From Bacteroidales bacterium (GTDB lineage: Bacteria > Bacteroidota > Bacteroidia > Bacteroidales > UBA932), in NCBI GenBank assembly GCA_024401925.1, contig JAKSKD010000011.1:1-55064 (forward strand): DNA of 55,064 nucleotides, in the 5' to 3' direction. Shown one piece after another: positions 16,103-23,956 of the stretch (positions are counted from its first letter, which is position 1; each line of letters begins with the position of its first letter). Under the pieces are notes generated by a model that was not told the origin of the DNA, made no database searches, and was given only the letters and a program-made list of their open reading frames with translations. A program made the translations under genes and the position numbers.

Positions 16103-17883
16103 TATTCAACGAATGCTATTATTTCTCCCTTAACGACATCTTCGCCCTGTTTTCCCAAGGTGGCAACCACGCGTCCGTCAACGGCAGGTACTATTTCCTC
16201 CTGTCCATAATAAGTCTGGACATAGCCCATAGCCTTGCCCTTCTTGACTTCAGTGCCGGCTGTCGGAGCCATAGAGACATCATCTGCAGAGACTTCCCAG
16301 AGAAGTTTTCCCTTCACAGGGGCCTGGACAGGGGTTGCCTTCGGATATTTTCTGGTATATTCCTCAACGTTGAACTTCGGAAGTTCAATGACAGGGCGGA
16401 CAATCTCAATAGGCGCATTCGCCTTTGCTTTCATCTCTGCAAGATCGTGGTTAAAGCGCTCCTTTGCGGCTCCTGACTTATAATCGCGGTACTGACGCTC
16501 ATGCATTGCAAACTCAAAGAGTTCCTCCTGATCCTGACCTTCGTCCCAACCTTCTTCCTTCATCATCTGACGGAAATGCGGAAGCTCATCAGGATAATTG
16601 TCCTGAGGGTTTTCCGTATGGAATTCAAGTCCCTTTTCCTTGGCGAGTTCTATGATTTCCGGAGCGAGCGGACCCGGGAGATTTCCCATCTTGCCCTGTA
16701 TCATCCCCCACGTGTCCTTATCAATGCTGCTGAACCTTGGTTTACCCTGGCTCATTGCGAAGATATTCATAAGCGCAGTATTCTTCACATACTGGCTGAA
16801 CGGAGTCACAAGAGGCGGATAACCGAGTTTCGGCCATACATATTCAACCTCGCTGAAGAGCTTGAGAGACAACTCATCAAGCGTGCTTTCGTGCTCAGCG
16901 TGAGCCCTTTCCGCAGCATTGATCGCCCCCTTGAATGTCTCGAGATCCGCCATCATCGAACCCATCATGCCTCCAGGAAGTCCGCAACCTACGAGCAGGG
17001 ATGTCATCTTGGAATTGGATGGATTGATCCAGTAGCCGAGAAAATCATCTATAAAACTCTGTGTAAGATTCTTCGCCTCCATATAGGCATCCATATTGAT
17101 GTCCTTCACAAGGAAACCGTCATTTTTCAGCATCTGTTGGATGGTAATTACATCCGGATGTACCTTTCCCCACGAAAGAGGCTCGATAGCGACATCAAGA
17201 TAGTCCGCGCCCGCACGTGCAACCTCCAGCATGGAAGCTACAGAGAAACCGGGGCCGGTATGTCCGTGGTACTGGACTTTGATATGAGGATATTTCTTCT
17301 TTATTTCAGCAGTAAGTTGCCCGAGCTCTGCAGGGCGTCCGATTCCCGCCATATCTTTAAGGCAAATCTCATCAGTGCCATATTCCACAAGCTTGTCCAC
17401 AACTCCCATATAGTATTCGACGGTATGGACCGGAGAGTGTGTTATCGAAAGGGCCGCCTGTGAAACCATTCCTGCCTTCTTCGCATACTCTATCGAGAGT
17501 CTCAGGTTTCTGTGGTCGTTGAGCCCGCAGAAAGAGCGCGCAATATCGGTACCCTGAGCCTTTTTGACCTTGAACATCAGCTCTCTGACATCCGCAGGTA
17601 CAGGATTCATTCTCAATGCATTCAATCCCCTCTCAAGCATATGGGTCCGGATTCCGGCCTTATGGAAAGGGGCTGTCCATTTCCTAACAGCGACATTAGG
17701 GTTCTCGCCGAACAGCAGGTTTACCTGTTCGAAAGCGCCTCCATTGGTTTCAACTCTGTCAAAGCACCCCATATCAATGATTGCAGGAGCGACTTTTACC
17801 AATTGGTCAACCCTCGGGACATATCTGCCCGAAGACTGCCACATATCCCTATAAACGAGAGAGAATTTTATTTCTTTTGCCAT
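16102..17883 (-). CDS. Carboxyltransferase (oxaloacetate decarboxylase alpha / pyruvate carboxylase B-like) with a lysine-less biotinyl-like domain
   Basis: The 593-residue protein has a pyruvate-carboxylase-type carboxyltransferase TIM barrel (about 5-300) with RDMWQSS (12-18), the carboxylated-lysine motif CLKDMAG (K176), and metal ligands HGH (H206, H208), then the conserved PYC-OADA region (about 300-500). The C-terminal about 70 residues resemble a biotinyl domain (GTEVKKGKAMGYV ... VDGRVVATL ... VVKGEIIAFVE), but the AMKM biotin site is absent; the aligned place reads TYYG. Biotin must then be carried by another protein, or this domain has another role. The family transfers carboxyl groups between biotin and pyruvate/oxaloacetate. 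The precise reaction is not deducible, and no decarboxylase beta/gamma genes are adjacent. Confidence 0.85.
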   Translation of the reverse strand: MAKEIKFSLVYRDMWQSSGRYVPRVDQLVKVAPAIIDMGCFDRVETNGGAFEQVNLLFGENPNVAVRKWTAPFHKAGIRTHMLERGLNALRMNPVPADVRELMFKVKKAQGTDIARSFCGLNDHRNLRLSIEYAKKAGMVSQAALSITHSPVHTVEYYMGVVDKLVEYGTDEICLKDMAGIGRPAELGQLTAEIKKKYPHIKVQYHGHTGPGFSVASMLEVARAGADYLDVAIEPLSWGKVHPDVITIQQMLKNDGFLVKDINMDAYMEAKNLTQSFIDDFLGYWINPSNSKMTSLLVGCGLPGGMMGSMMADLETFKGAINAAERAHAEHESTLDELSLKLFSEVEYVWPKLGYPPLVTPFSQYVKNTALMNIFAMSQGKPRFSSIDKDTWGMIQGKMGNLPGPLAPEIIELAKEKGLEFHTENPQDNYPDELPHFRQMMKEEGWDEGQDQEELFEFAMHERQYRDYKSGAAKERFNHDLAEMKAKANAPIEIVRPVIELPKFNVEEYTRKYPKATPVQAPVKGKLLWEVSADDVSMAPTAGTEVKKGKAMGYVQTYYGQEEIVPAVDGRVVATLGKQGEDVVKGEIIAFVE

Positions 17884-17910
17884 ATGCAGTCAGTGTTTTA
17901 TATCAATACG

Positions 17911-17918
17911 TAAATTTG
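17911..17918 (+). promoter_or_regulatory. Predicted -7 element for the GH97 gene
   Basis: TAAATTTG matches TAnnTTTG on the plus strand and would give a leader of about 53 bases before 17978. Just downstream, 17921-17928 reads TAACTTTA on the minus strand (seven of eight), a possible -7 for the divergent carboxyltransferase operon. A variant TATCTTCA at 17951-17958 is an alternative start for GH97. Confidence 0.4.
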
Positions 17919-17977
17919 CGTAAAGTTATCAAAAATTTCGGTTTTTTCCTTATCTTCACGAACTAAAACCACATGAT

Positions 17978-19741
17978 ATGAATTCAACATTACTAATTCT
18001 TGCAGCCTTGATTTCGTCCGTTTCCAGTCCTGACGGCAGGCTCAAAGTCAATCTTGATTTTCAGCATAACGCCTACAGCGTCATATATGACGGAAAGACA
18101 ATGCTTGAAGACTCCCCTTTGGGACTCGTGGCGAATTTCGCCGACTTCACTGAGAATCTGGTTCTGACAGATTCCGAAACAAGTCCTATCGATGAACATT
18201 ATTCGCTTGACAGATGCAAAGTTTCTGAAGTTCACTATGTTGCGAACCGTTATGTCGGAAAACTGAAGAACGGGAAAGGACAGGCATTTGAAGTTGAATT
18301 CAGAGTCAGCAATAACGACATCGCTTTCAGGTACAACATACCTCGGGACGGAGGCACCGGAAGCATACGAGTGATGAATGAGGCGACAGGCTTCAGGTTC
18401 CCGGAAGGAACTACGACATTCCTGACTCCCCAGAGCGACGCGATGATAGGCTGGAAGCGCAGCAAGCCAAGTTACGAAGAAGAATACAGGGTTGATGCAC
18501 AAATGTCCGACAGATCCTTCTACGGCCACGGTTACACATTCCCGTGTCTGTTCCGCGTAGGAGAGGACGGATGGGTGCTGTTGAGCGAAACAGGAGTCGG
18601 CAGCAATTACTGCGGATGCCATCTGAGCGATTGCAATGACGGCACATATAAGATTGAATTCCCTATGCCGGAGGAGAACAACGGAAACGGCACCATCGAG
18701 CCGGCTTTCTCCCTTCCTGGTTCAACTCCATGGAGGACGATTACGGTAGGAAAGACCTTGAAACCGATTGTTGAGACCACTGCAGCCTGGGACAATGTCA
18801 GTCCGCTTTACGGGACCTCCCACAAATACAAGTTCGGGCGCAGCAGCTGGAGCTGGATTATCTGGCAGGACGCTTCGATGAACTGGAACGACCAAGTTGC
18901 ATTCATCGATCTGGCAGCGGATATGAATTTTGAATATATCCTAATTGATGCCGGCTGGGACAAGGAACTCGGTTATGAAAAAATGGAGGAACTGGTGAAA
19001 TACGCACAAGGTAAAGGCGTGGACGTATTTTTATGGTACTCATCAAGCGGATATTGGAACGATATTGTCCAGAGTCCCGTGAACAAAATGGACAACAGCA
19101 TAGCCAGAAAGAAAGAAATGGCCTGGATGGAGAGCATCGGTGTGAAAGGAATAAAGGTTGACTTCTGGGGCGGAGACAAGCAGGAGACTATGAGGCTTTA
19201 CGAACAGGTCTTCAGTGACGCGGATGACCACGGTCTGATGGTTATCGTACACGGATGCACGCTGCCGCGCGGATGGGAAAGAATGTACCCGAACTTTGTC
19301 GGAGCAGAAGCCGTCCTTGCTTCCGAAAACCTCGTTTTCGGGCAGAGAGCGTGCGACCTCGAAGCTTTCAGTGCATGTCTGCATCCTTTCATCCGTAACA
19401 CCGTTGCAAGTATGGAATTCGGAGGGTGTATCCTGAATGACAGGCTCAGCCGGGGCAATAAGCGAGGTACGACAAGACGCACGACCCTCGATTTCGAGCT
19501 CGCGACCGAAATCATTTTCCAGAATCCGATACAGAATATTGCCATCACCCCCGAAAATCTGGAATCCTCTCCGAAGGAGGCATTGGAATTTCTCAGGAAT
19601 GTGCCTACCACCTGGGACGAGACAGTATTCATTGACGGGTATCCGGGCAAGTCCGTGACATTGAAGCGCAGACACGGAAGCACCTGGTATGAGGCGCATC
19701 TGGATGCCGCTACCGGAGACGGATACGTGAAAATATATTAG
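17978..19741 (+). CDS. GH97-family glycoside hydrolase (retaining, alpha-galactosidase-like)
   Basis: GH97 enzymes hydrolyse alpha-glucosides or alpha-galactosides, usually in the periplasm. The N-terminal GH97 beta-sandwich (about 18-275) begins SSPDGRLKV, the TIM barrel follows (about 285-540), and GIKVDFWGG supplies the probable nucleophile D395 with acid/base E444 (GAEAVLASE). An aspartate there marks the retaining branch rather than SusB-type inverting enzymes. At 587 residues it is shorter than the usual ~640-700. The C-terminal beta domain stops soon after HGSTWYEAHLDAATG. The export signal is short and lacks basic residues. No SusC/SusD genes are near. Confidence 0.88.
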   Translation: MNSTLLILAALISSVSSPDGRLKVNLDFQHNAYSVIYDGKTMLEDSPLGLVANFADFTENLVLTDSETSPIDEHYSLDRCKVSEVHYVANRYVGKLKNGKGQAFEVEFRVSNNDIAFRYNIPRDGGTGSIRVMNEATGFRFPEGTTTFLTPQSDAMIGWKRSKPSYEEEYRVDAQMSDRSFYGHGYTFPCLFRVGEDGWVLLSETGVGSNYCGCHLSDCNDGTYKIEFPMPEENNGNGTIEPAFSLPGSTPWRTITVGKTLKPIVETTAAWDNVSPLYGTSHKYKFGRSSWSWIIWQDASMNWNDQVAFIDLAADMNFEYILIDAGWDKELGYEKMEELVKYAQGKGVDVFLWYSSSGYWNDIVQSPVNKMDNSIARKKEMAWMESIGVKGIKVDFWGGDKQETMRLYEQVFSDADDHGLMVIVHGCTLPRGWERMYPNFVGAEAVLASENLVFGQRACDLEAFSACLHPFIRNTVASMEFGGCILNDRLSRGNKRGTTRRTTLDFELATEIIFQNPIQNIAITPENLESSPKEALEFLRNVPTTWDETVFIDGYPGKSVTLKRRHGSTWYEAHLDAATGDGYVKIY

Positions 19742-19757
19742 ATTATGACTTGCGGGA

Positions 19758-19788
19758 CTTGCAAGGTCCAAATTTTTATGTACCTTTG
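19758..19788 (+). promoter_or_regulatory. Promoter of tRNA-His
   Basis: CTTG (19758-19761), exactly 19 bases, then TACCTTTG (19781-19788), a strong match to TTTG-N19-TAnnTTTG. The transcript would start about 10 bases before the mature tRNA. Confidence 0.7.
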
Positions 19789-19801
19789 CAATCCCTAACA
19801 C

Positions 19802-19875
19802 GGTGCGATTAGTTCAGTTGGTAGAGCACCAGATTGTGGTTCTGGGTGTCGTGGGTTCGAGCCCCACATCGCACC
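19802..19875 (+). tRNA. tRNA-His (GTG anticodon)
   Basis: A complete cloverleaf is visible: acceptor GTGCGAT/ATCGCAC (19803-19809 with 19868-19874), D stem GTTC/GAGC, anticodon stem CCAGA/TCTGG around loop TTGTGGT with anticodon GTG at 19836-19838, and T stem GTGGG/CCCAC. The extra G at 19802 faces C at 19875, the G-1:C73 pair specific to histidine tRNAs. The 3' CCA is not encoded. Confidence 0.98.
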
Positions 19876-19883
19876 CAACTGAA

Positions 19884-19920
19884 AAAGAGGATGACTTTCA
19901 CGGTCGTCCTCTTTCTTCTT
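19884..19920 (+). terminator. Intrinsic terminator after tRNA-His
   Basis: AAAGAGGATGAC (19884-19895) pairs with GTCGTCCTCTTT (19903-19914) with one G-T wobble and a seven-base loop, followed by CTTCTT. Confidence 0.75.
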
Positions 19921-19934
19921 TCATACCTTCTTCC

Positions 19935-19965
19935 CTTGACAGAAAGGAAATTATTCTTACATTTG
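19935..19965 (+). promoter_or_regulatory. Promoter of yccF (leaderless candidate)
   Basis: CTTG (19935-19938), exactly 19 bases, then TACATTTG (19958-19965). Only four bases separate the -7 element from the yccF ATG at 19970, so transcription should begin at the start codon itself. Confidence 0.65.
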
Positions 19966-19969
19966 GACT

Positions 19970-20335
19970 ATGAACATTTTAGGAAATATCGTCTGGCTCC
20001 TCCTCGGAGGGCTGATAACCTCGATACTGTATTTTCTCGGAGGTCTGATAATGTGTGTCACCATCATCGGAATCCCTTTCGGAGTCCAGCTGTTCAAGTT
20101 CAGCCTTCTGGCACTCTGGCCGTTCGGCAAGGAAGTAGTCATGAATCCTGCGAAAGGTTGCCTCACCACCGCATTCAACATCCTGTGGATTATTTTCGGA
20201 TGGTGGGAGATTGCCGCTGTCCATATGGTTTTTTGCATTATCCTTTGCATTACGATCATTGGAATCCCTTTCGGCAAACAGCATTTCAAGATTGCGAAAT
20301 ACTCGCTGGTGCCTTTCGGCTGTGAAATAAAATAG
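19970..20335 (+). CDS. yccF: YccF-domain inner-membrane protein
   Basis: A 121-residue membrane protein made of two similar halves, each with a hydrophobic hairpin and the motif IIGIPFG (32-38 and 96-102) followed by a PFG-x-E segment (PFGKEV and PFGCEI). This is the duplicated YccF domain, for which no firm biochemical role is known. It has its own promoter after the tRNA-His terminator. No ribosome-binding site is visible; the message is predicted leaderless. It is separated from the DUF1295 gene by 81 bases. Confidence 0.9.
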   Translation: MNILGNIVWLLLGGLITSILYFLGGLIMCVTIIGIPFGVQLFKFSLLALWPFGKEVVMNPAKGCLTTAFNILWIIFGWWEIAAVHMVFCIILCITIIGIPFGKQHFKIAKYSLVPFGCEIK

Positions 20336-20416
20336 TCCGGTACGTATTTGCGGTAAGAGTACAATTATCCGGAGTATTTACATATCTTTCGGAAAACAAA
20401 CCATAACTGACGAAGT

Positions 20417-21349
20417 ATGAAAAAAGCATTGCTTGCCACCATTATCGGACTTTCTGTAATTGCCTGCCCGATTCTTTATGTTTGCGTCGGCCCTGCGCTT
20501 GACGCCATCCAGATTGACACACTGAAGACACTTGCAATAATCGCAGGATGCAGCGGACTGTACTGTTTCATAGTTGGCGAGCTGACCCGCAACAACAGCC
20601 AGATGGACAAACTATGGAGTATCCTTCCTGCAGTGTATGTATGGGTTATTGCTATTAAAGGAGGCCTGTCGCCACGACTTACAGTGATGGCCATACTCGC
20701 CACAATCTGGGGTATCAGACTAACCTATAATTTCGCTCGCAAAGGGGCTTACAGCATTAAGTTCTGGGCCGGGAAGGAAGACTACAGATGGATTGTACTC
20801 CGAGAAAGGAAAGAATTCCAGCCGCATTGGAAATGGGTGATTTTCAACTTCCTGTTCATTTCAATATACCAGAATGTGCTTATCCTCATGACCACCTTCC
20901 CGGCATTGGTGGCAATGAATTCCGCGGCACCTTTCAACTGGGTGGACTGTCTTGCAGCCGTGCTGATGCTCGCCGCCATCATTTATGAGACGATAGCCGA
21001 CGAACAGCAATGGCGCTTCCAGACAAGGAAATGGACAATGATTGACGGAGGTCAGAAACTTGAAGATCTTCCAGCACCATACAATAAAGGATTCAATACA
21101 CAGGGGCTTTGGAGCCACAGCCGTCACCCCAACTATTTTGCCGAGCAGAGCACTTGGGTGTCTTTCTACATCTTCAGTATTGCAGCAGGTATTGGAATCT
21201 TCAACTGGAGCATCATCGGGGCCGTTCTCCTAATAGTCCTTTTCCAAGGAAGTTCAGCTCTGTCAGAAGAACTCAGTTCATCAAAATACCCGGAATATTC
21301 CGATTATATCAAGAAGGTTTCCAGATTCTTTCCGGGGAGGAAATATTAG
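20417..21349 (+). CDS. DUF1295 membrane protein (steroid 5-alpha-reductase / isoprenylcysteine methyltransferase-like)
   Basis: The 310-residue polytopic protein has about seven to eight hydrophobic helices and the family signature near the C-terminus, GLWSHSRHPNYFAEQSTW, which resembles the NAD(P)H-binding end of 3-oxo-5-alpha-steroid 4-dehydrogenases and ICMT-like enzymes. The natural substrate in bacteria is unknown. A near-consensus TATCTTTC at 20383-20390 may be its promoter. The last four bases overlap the convergent fur gene (TTAG), so the two transcripts run into each other. Confidence 0.87.
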   Translation: MKKALLATIIGLSVIACPILYVCVGPALDAIQIDTLKTLAIIAGCSGLYCFIVGELTRNNSQMDKLWSILPAVYVWVIAIKGGLSPRLTVMAILATIWGIRLTYNFARKGAYSIKFWAGKEDYRWIVLRERKEFQPHWKWVIFNFLFISIYQNVLILMTTFPALVAMNSAAPFNWVDCLAAVLMLAAIIYETIADEQQWRFQTRKWTMIDGGQKLEDLPAPYNKGFNTQGLWSHSRHPNYFAEQSTWVSFYIFSIAAGIGIFNWSIIGAVLLIVLFQGSSALSEELSSSKYPEYSDYIKKVSRFFPGRKY

Positions 21350-21804
21350 GAAGAAGAAGGCGCTTTCCTGTGGGACGGGTGACAAATTACCTGAATATCA
21401 ATTCCATCAATCTTGTATCCTTTAAAGCGCAGATGCTTCAGCCTGTCCTCACACACACTCAAGATATCCTCATCAATGATATCCCTGAACTCATTGTTAT
21501 ATGTATCATAAAGATGCATATGTCGTGAGGTATTGACATCAAAATACATCTTGTTGTTGGCACTCAACCTGTGACGGTAGAAACCGTAAAGAGCGAATTG
21601 TGCCAGGACATTATAGACAGAGGCAACTGTCACTTTCGGGCCACCGTTTGTACTTATGTATTCCGTCACCATATCCGCGCTGGCATGCCCGAGAGCAATC
21701 ATAGCTTCATGGACTGCAAGACGCTGTCTTGTGGCTTTCAAGTCCTTCGACTTAAGAAGTGTCTTGATTTCCTCAACACTGGGAACGTGATACGACTTTG
21801 CCAT
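21346..21804 (-). CDS. Fur-family transcriptional regulator lacking the CxxC zinc motif
   Basis: A 152-residue winged-helix repressor of the Fur/PerR family: the N-terminal helix with ATRQRLAVHEAM, the DNA-reading region TVASVYNVLAQF, and the dimerisation strand RHMHLYDTYNNEFRDI. In canonical Fur the last block carries two cysteines (C-x-x-C) for structural zinc; here those places are D100 and N103. Histidines 95 and 97 remain for the regulatory metal. It ends in a Ser-rich tail. A promoter is seen on its strand at 21825-21855. Which metal or peroxide signal it senses cannot be decided. Confidence 0.88.
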   Translation of the reverse strand: MAKSYHVPSVEEIKTLLKSKDLKATRQRLAVHEAMIALGHASADMVTEYISTNGGPKVTVASVYNVLAQFALYGFYRHRLSANNKMYFDVNTSRHMHLYDTYNNEFRDIIDEDILSVCEDRLKHLRFKGYKIDGIDIQVICHPSHRKAPSSS

Positions 21805-21824
21805 AATCAGATTTGATTTTGGCG

Positions 21825-21855
21825 CAAATTTATGAATTAATTTTTAATAATTAAA
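21825..21855 (-). promoter_or_regulatory. Predicted promoter of the fur-family gene
   Basis: On the minus strand TTTA (21855-21852), 19 bases, then TAAATTTG (21832-21825). The leader would be about 15-20 bases. The AT-rich plus strand of the same interval carries TAATTTTT (21838-21845), a seven-of-eight match that could serve divergent radC. Confidence 0.5.
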
Positions 21856-21868
21856 AACTGACTAAACT

Positions 21869-22555
21869 ATGAAAATGAAAGATTTGTGTAAGGAGGAAAG
21901 GCCAAGGGAAAAGATGTTGGCCTCGGGGAGCAAAGCGATGAGCAATGGAGAGTTGATTGCAATCCTGCTCAGGACAGGATACAAGGGCGAAAGTGCCTTG
22001 GACCTTGCCCAGCGTCTGTTAAGCGAGAACAACGGCAAACTCGCACGGCTGACGGACATACCTGTCTCAAAGTTATGTTCCTTCAAAGGAATGGGACAAA
22101 ACAAAGCTGCTTCACTCATGGCGGCATTCGAATTGGGCAGGAGGTTCATGGCAGAATGCACCATAGATTCAAATGCGGTGATAACAGGTTCAAGACCCGC
22201 CTATGAAATGCTTCTGCCACATTTCAAGGGACTGGACCACGAAGAATGCTGGATTGTTTTCCTGGATAGTGCTAACCGGGTGATTTCCCGGGATATGATG
22301 TCCTCCGGGGGAAGCAATTCTACTGTAATCGACAATAAGATGATAATCAAAATGGCCCTGGAAAAACATGCTTCGGGATTGATTCTTGCCCATAACCATC
22401 CGTTCGGCAGTTCCCGTCCCGGGAAGGCGGACATACGCCAAACTCAAGCTCTGAAAGAAGTCGCAGGAGCGTTTGACATTTCTCTGCTGGACCACATTGT
22501 CATTTCGCAGGATGGCTACTACAGTTTTGCAGATGAGGAAAATTACTTCCTATAA
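21869..22555 (+). CDS. radC: RadC-family JAB1/MPN (JAMM) domain protein
   Basis: The 228-residue protein has an N-terminal helix-hairpin-helix-like region (about 1-100, CSFKGMGQNKAASLMAA) and a C-terminal JAMM metalloprotease-like domain with HNHPFG (H175, H177) and D188 (S-S-R-P-G-K-A-D). Usual members read HNHPSG; here the serine position is Phe, with serines following. The historical link to DNA repair is doubtful and its true activity is unknown. It overlaps convergent rpoN by six bases and is divergent from the fur-family gene. Confidence 0.92.
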   Translation: MKMKDLCKEERPREKMLASGSKAMSNGELIAILLRTGYKGESALDLAQRLLSENNGKLARLTDIPVSKLCSFKGMGQNKAASLMAAFELGRRFMAECTIDSNAVITGSRPAYEMLLPHFKGLDHEECWIVFLDSANRVISRDMMSSGGSNSTVIDNKMIIKMALEKHASGLILAHNHPFGSSRPGKADIRQTQALKEVAGAFDISLLDHIVISQDGYYSFADEENYFL

Positions 22556-23956
22556 GTCCTTCCTGAGACCGGATTTCGGAATACCCAGCTGATCACGATA
22601 TTTGGCTATTGTACGACGGGCTACATTGTAGCCTTTTTTTTTCATCTCGCTAACAAGCTGGTCATCAGTAAGAGGTTTACGTTTGTCTTCCGCTTCCACG
22701 AGCTCGGAGATTGCCTTTTTCAACTCCCGCGTGGAGACTTCCTCCCCTTCTTGATTTTCAAGACCTTCAGAGAAGAAATATTTAAGAGGGAAAATCCCGA
22801 AATGAGTTTCTATATATTTGCTGTTGACCACTCTGGAAATTGTAGAGATATCGAATCCTGTGATTTCGGCAATATCCTTGAGGACCATTGGTCGGAGATT
22901 CGATTCGTCCCCGTCCAGGAAATAATCGTGCTGATAATCGATTATGGCATTCATCGTAGTCTCAAGCGTGTGGTAACGTTGCTTGACAGCCTCGACGAAC
23001 CACTTTGCCGAATCAATCTTCTGTTTGACAAAAACAGCGGCTTCCTTCATCGCCCTGTCCCCTGAGCCCTGTGCCTCCTCAAGCAGGTCTGCATATTTCT
23101 GTTTCACTCTGACTTCAGGGATATTGAATCTCGGCATGGTCATCTTCGGCTCTCCATCCTCTATTGAAAGCACAAAATCAGGCACAACCTGCTGTGCCCT
23201 GTCATTATAAGAGTCATCAATCTGGCCCCCCGGAGAAGGGTTAAGCCTGAGGATTCTGCCCATAGCAGCCTTAAGATCCTTCTCGCTTATCCCCATCTTG
23301 GAGACAATCCTCTGGAAGTGCTTGTTGGTGAATTCGTGAAAATAATCCCTCAGTATAATTTCCGCATTTTCAACTTCCGGACTGCGAGGAACCGTGCGAA
23401 GCTGGAGCATCAGACATTCCCGTAGATCCCTGGCCCCGACACCCACAGGTTCGAATTGCTGTATGATCTCCAACATCTCGAGCACCTCATCTTCACTTGC
23501 TTCTATTCCTGCTCTGAAAGCCAGGTCATCGACCAGCGAATCTATGTCGCGCCTGAGGTAGCCGTCATCGTCAAGACTGCCGATTATGAACTTGGCAATT
23601 TCCTCCTGCTTCTGCGTGAGCTCACGGAAACCAAGCTGCTCCTCAAGGCTCTGGGTGAAGCTCTCCTTGACTGAAAAAGTCGGATAGTCAGGACGCTCAT
23701 CTTTCCCATAATTGTTCACCCTGAGCTTATATGCAGGTATGTCCTCCTGAGATTTCAGATCCTCTATCGAAATATCCTTCGGTTCATCCTCCGGTTTCTC
23801 CTGCGGTGTCTCATCGTCAAGGACAGGATTCTCCTCAAACTCACTTTTCAGTCGCTGCTCGAATTCCAGGACGGGCAGCTCAATGAGCTTGATTGTCGTA
23901 AGCTGAATGGGAGACAGCTTCTGAGTCTGTTTGATTTCAAGTCCTTGCTTAATCAT
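22550..23956 (-). CDS. rpoN: RNA polymerase sigma-54 factor
   Basis: The alternative sigma factor recognising -24/-12 promoters together with AAA+ activators. The 468-residue protein has the Gln-rich activator-interacting N-terminus (QGLEIKQTQKLSPIQLTTIKLIELP), an acidic linker (about 45-95), the core-binding region, a helix-turn-helix (DIAEITGFDISTISRVVNSKYI), and the C-terminal RpoN box ARRTIAKYRDQLGIP (usual form ARRTVAKYRE). Its ATG overlaps the SPOR gene stop in ATGATTAA. It is the third gene of the LEA-like/SPOR/rpoN operon. No sigma-54 activator gene is in the window. Confidence 0.96.
   Translation of the reverse strand: MIKQGLEIKQTQKLSPIQLTTIKLIELPVLEFEQRLKSEFEENPVLDDETPQEKPEDEPKDISIEDLKSQEDIPAYKLRVNNYGKDERPDYPTFSVKESFTQSLEEQLGFRELTQKQEEIAKFIIGSLDDDGYLRRDIDSLVDDLAFRAGIEASEDEVLEMLEIIQQFEPVGVGARDLRECLMLQLRTVPRSPEVENAEIILRDYFHEFTNKHFQRIVSKMGISEKDLKAAMGRILRLNPSPGGQIDDSYNDRAQQVVPDFVLSIEDGEPKMTMPRFNIPEVRVKQKYADLLEEAQGSGDRAMKEAAVFVKQKIDSAKWFVEAVKQRYHTLETTMNAIIDYQHDYFLDGDESNLRPMVLKDIAEITGFDISTISRVVNSKYIETHFGIFPLKYFFSEGLENQEGEEVSTRELKKAISELVEAEDKRKPLTDDQLVSEMKKKGYNVARRTIAKYRDQLGIPKSGLRKDL

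Noticed and set aside
16501-17463. A 320-codon open frame on the plus strand
   Set aside because: It is wholly antisense to the carboxyltransferase gene, whose reading frame has clear catalytic motifs; the opposite frame shows no recognisable domain.
19742-19801. GH97 continuing in another frame after 19741 (frameshift)
   Set aside because: Nothing resembling the missing C-terminal GH97 strands is seen in the other frames before the tRNA-His promoter.
19802-19875. tRNA-His as an integration site of a mobile element
   Set aside because: The gene is intact, but no integrase and no repeated 3' tRNA fragment occur nearby.
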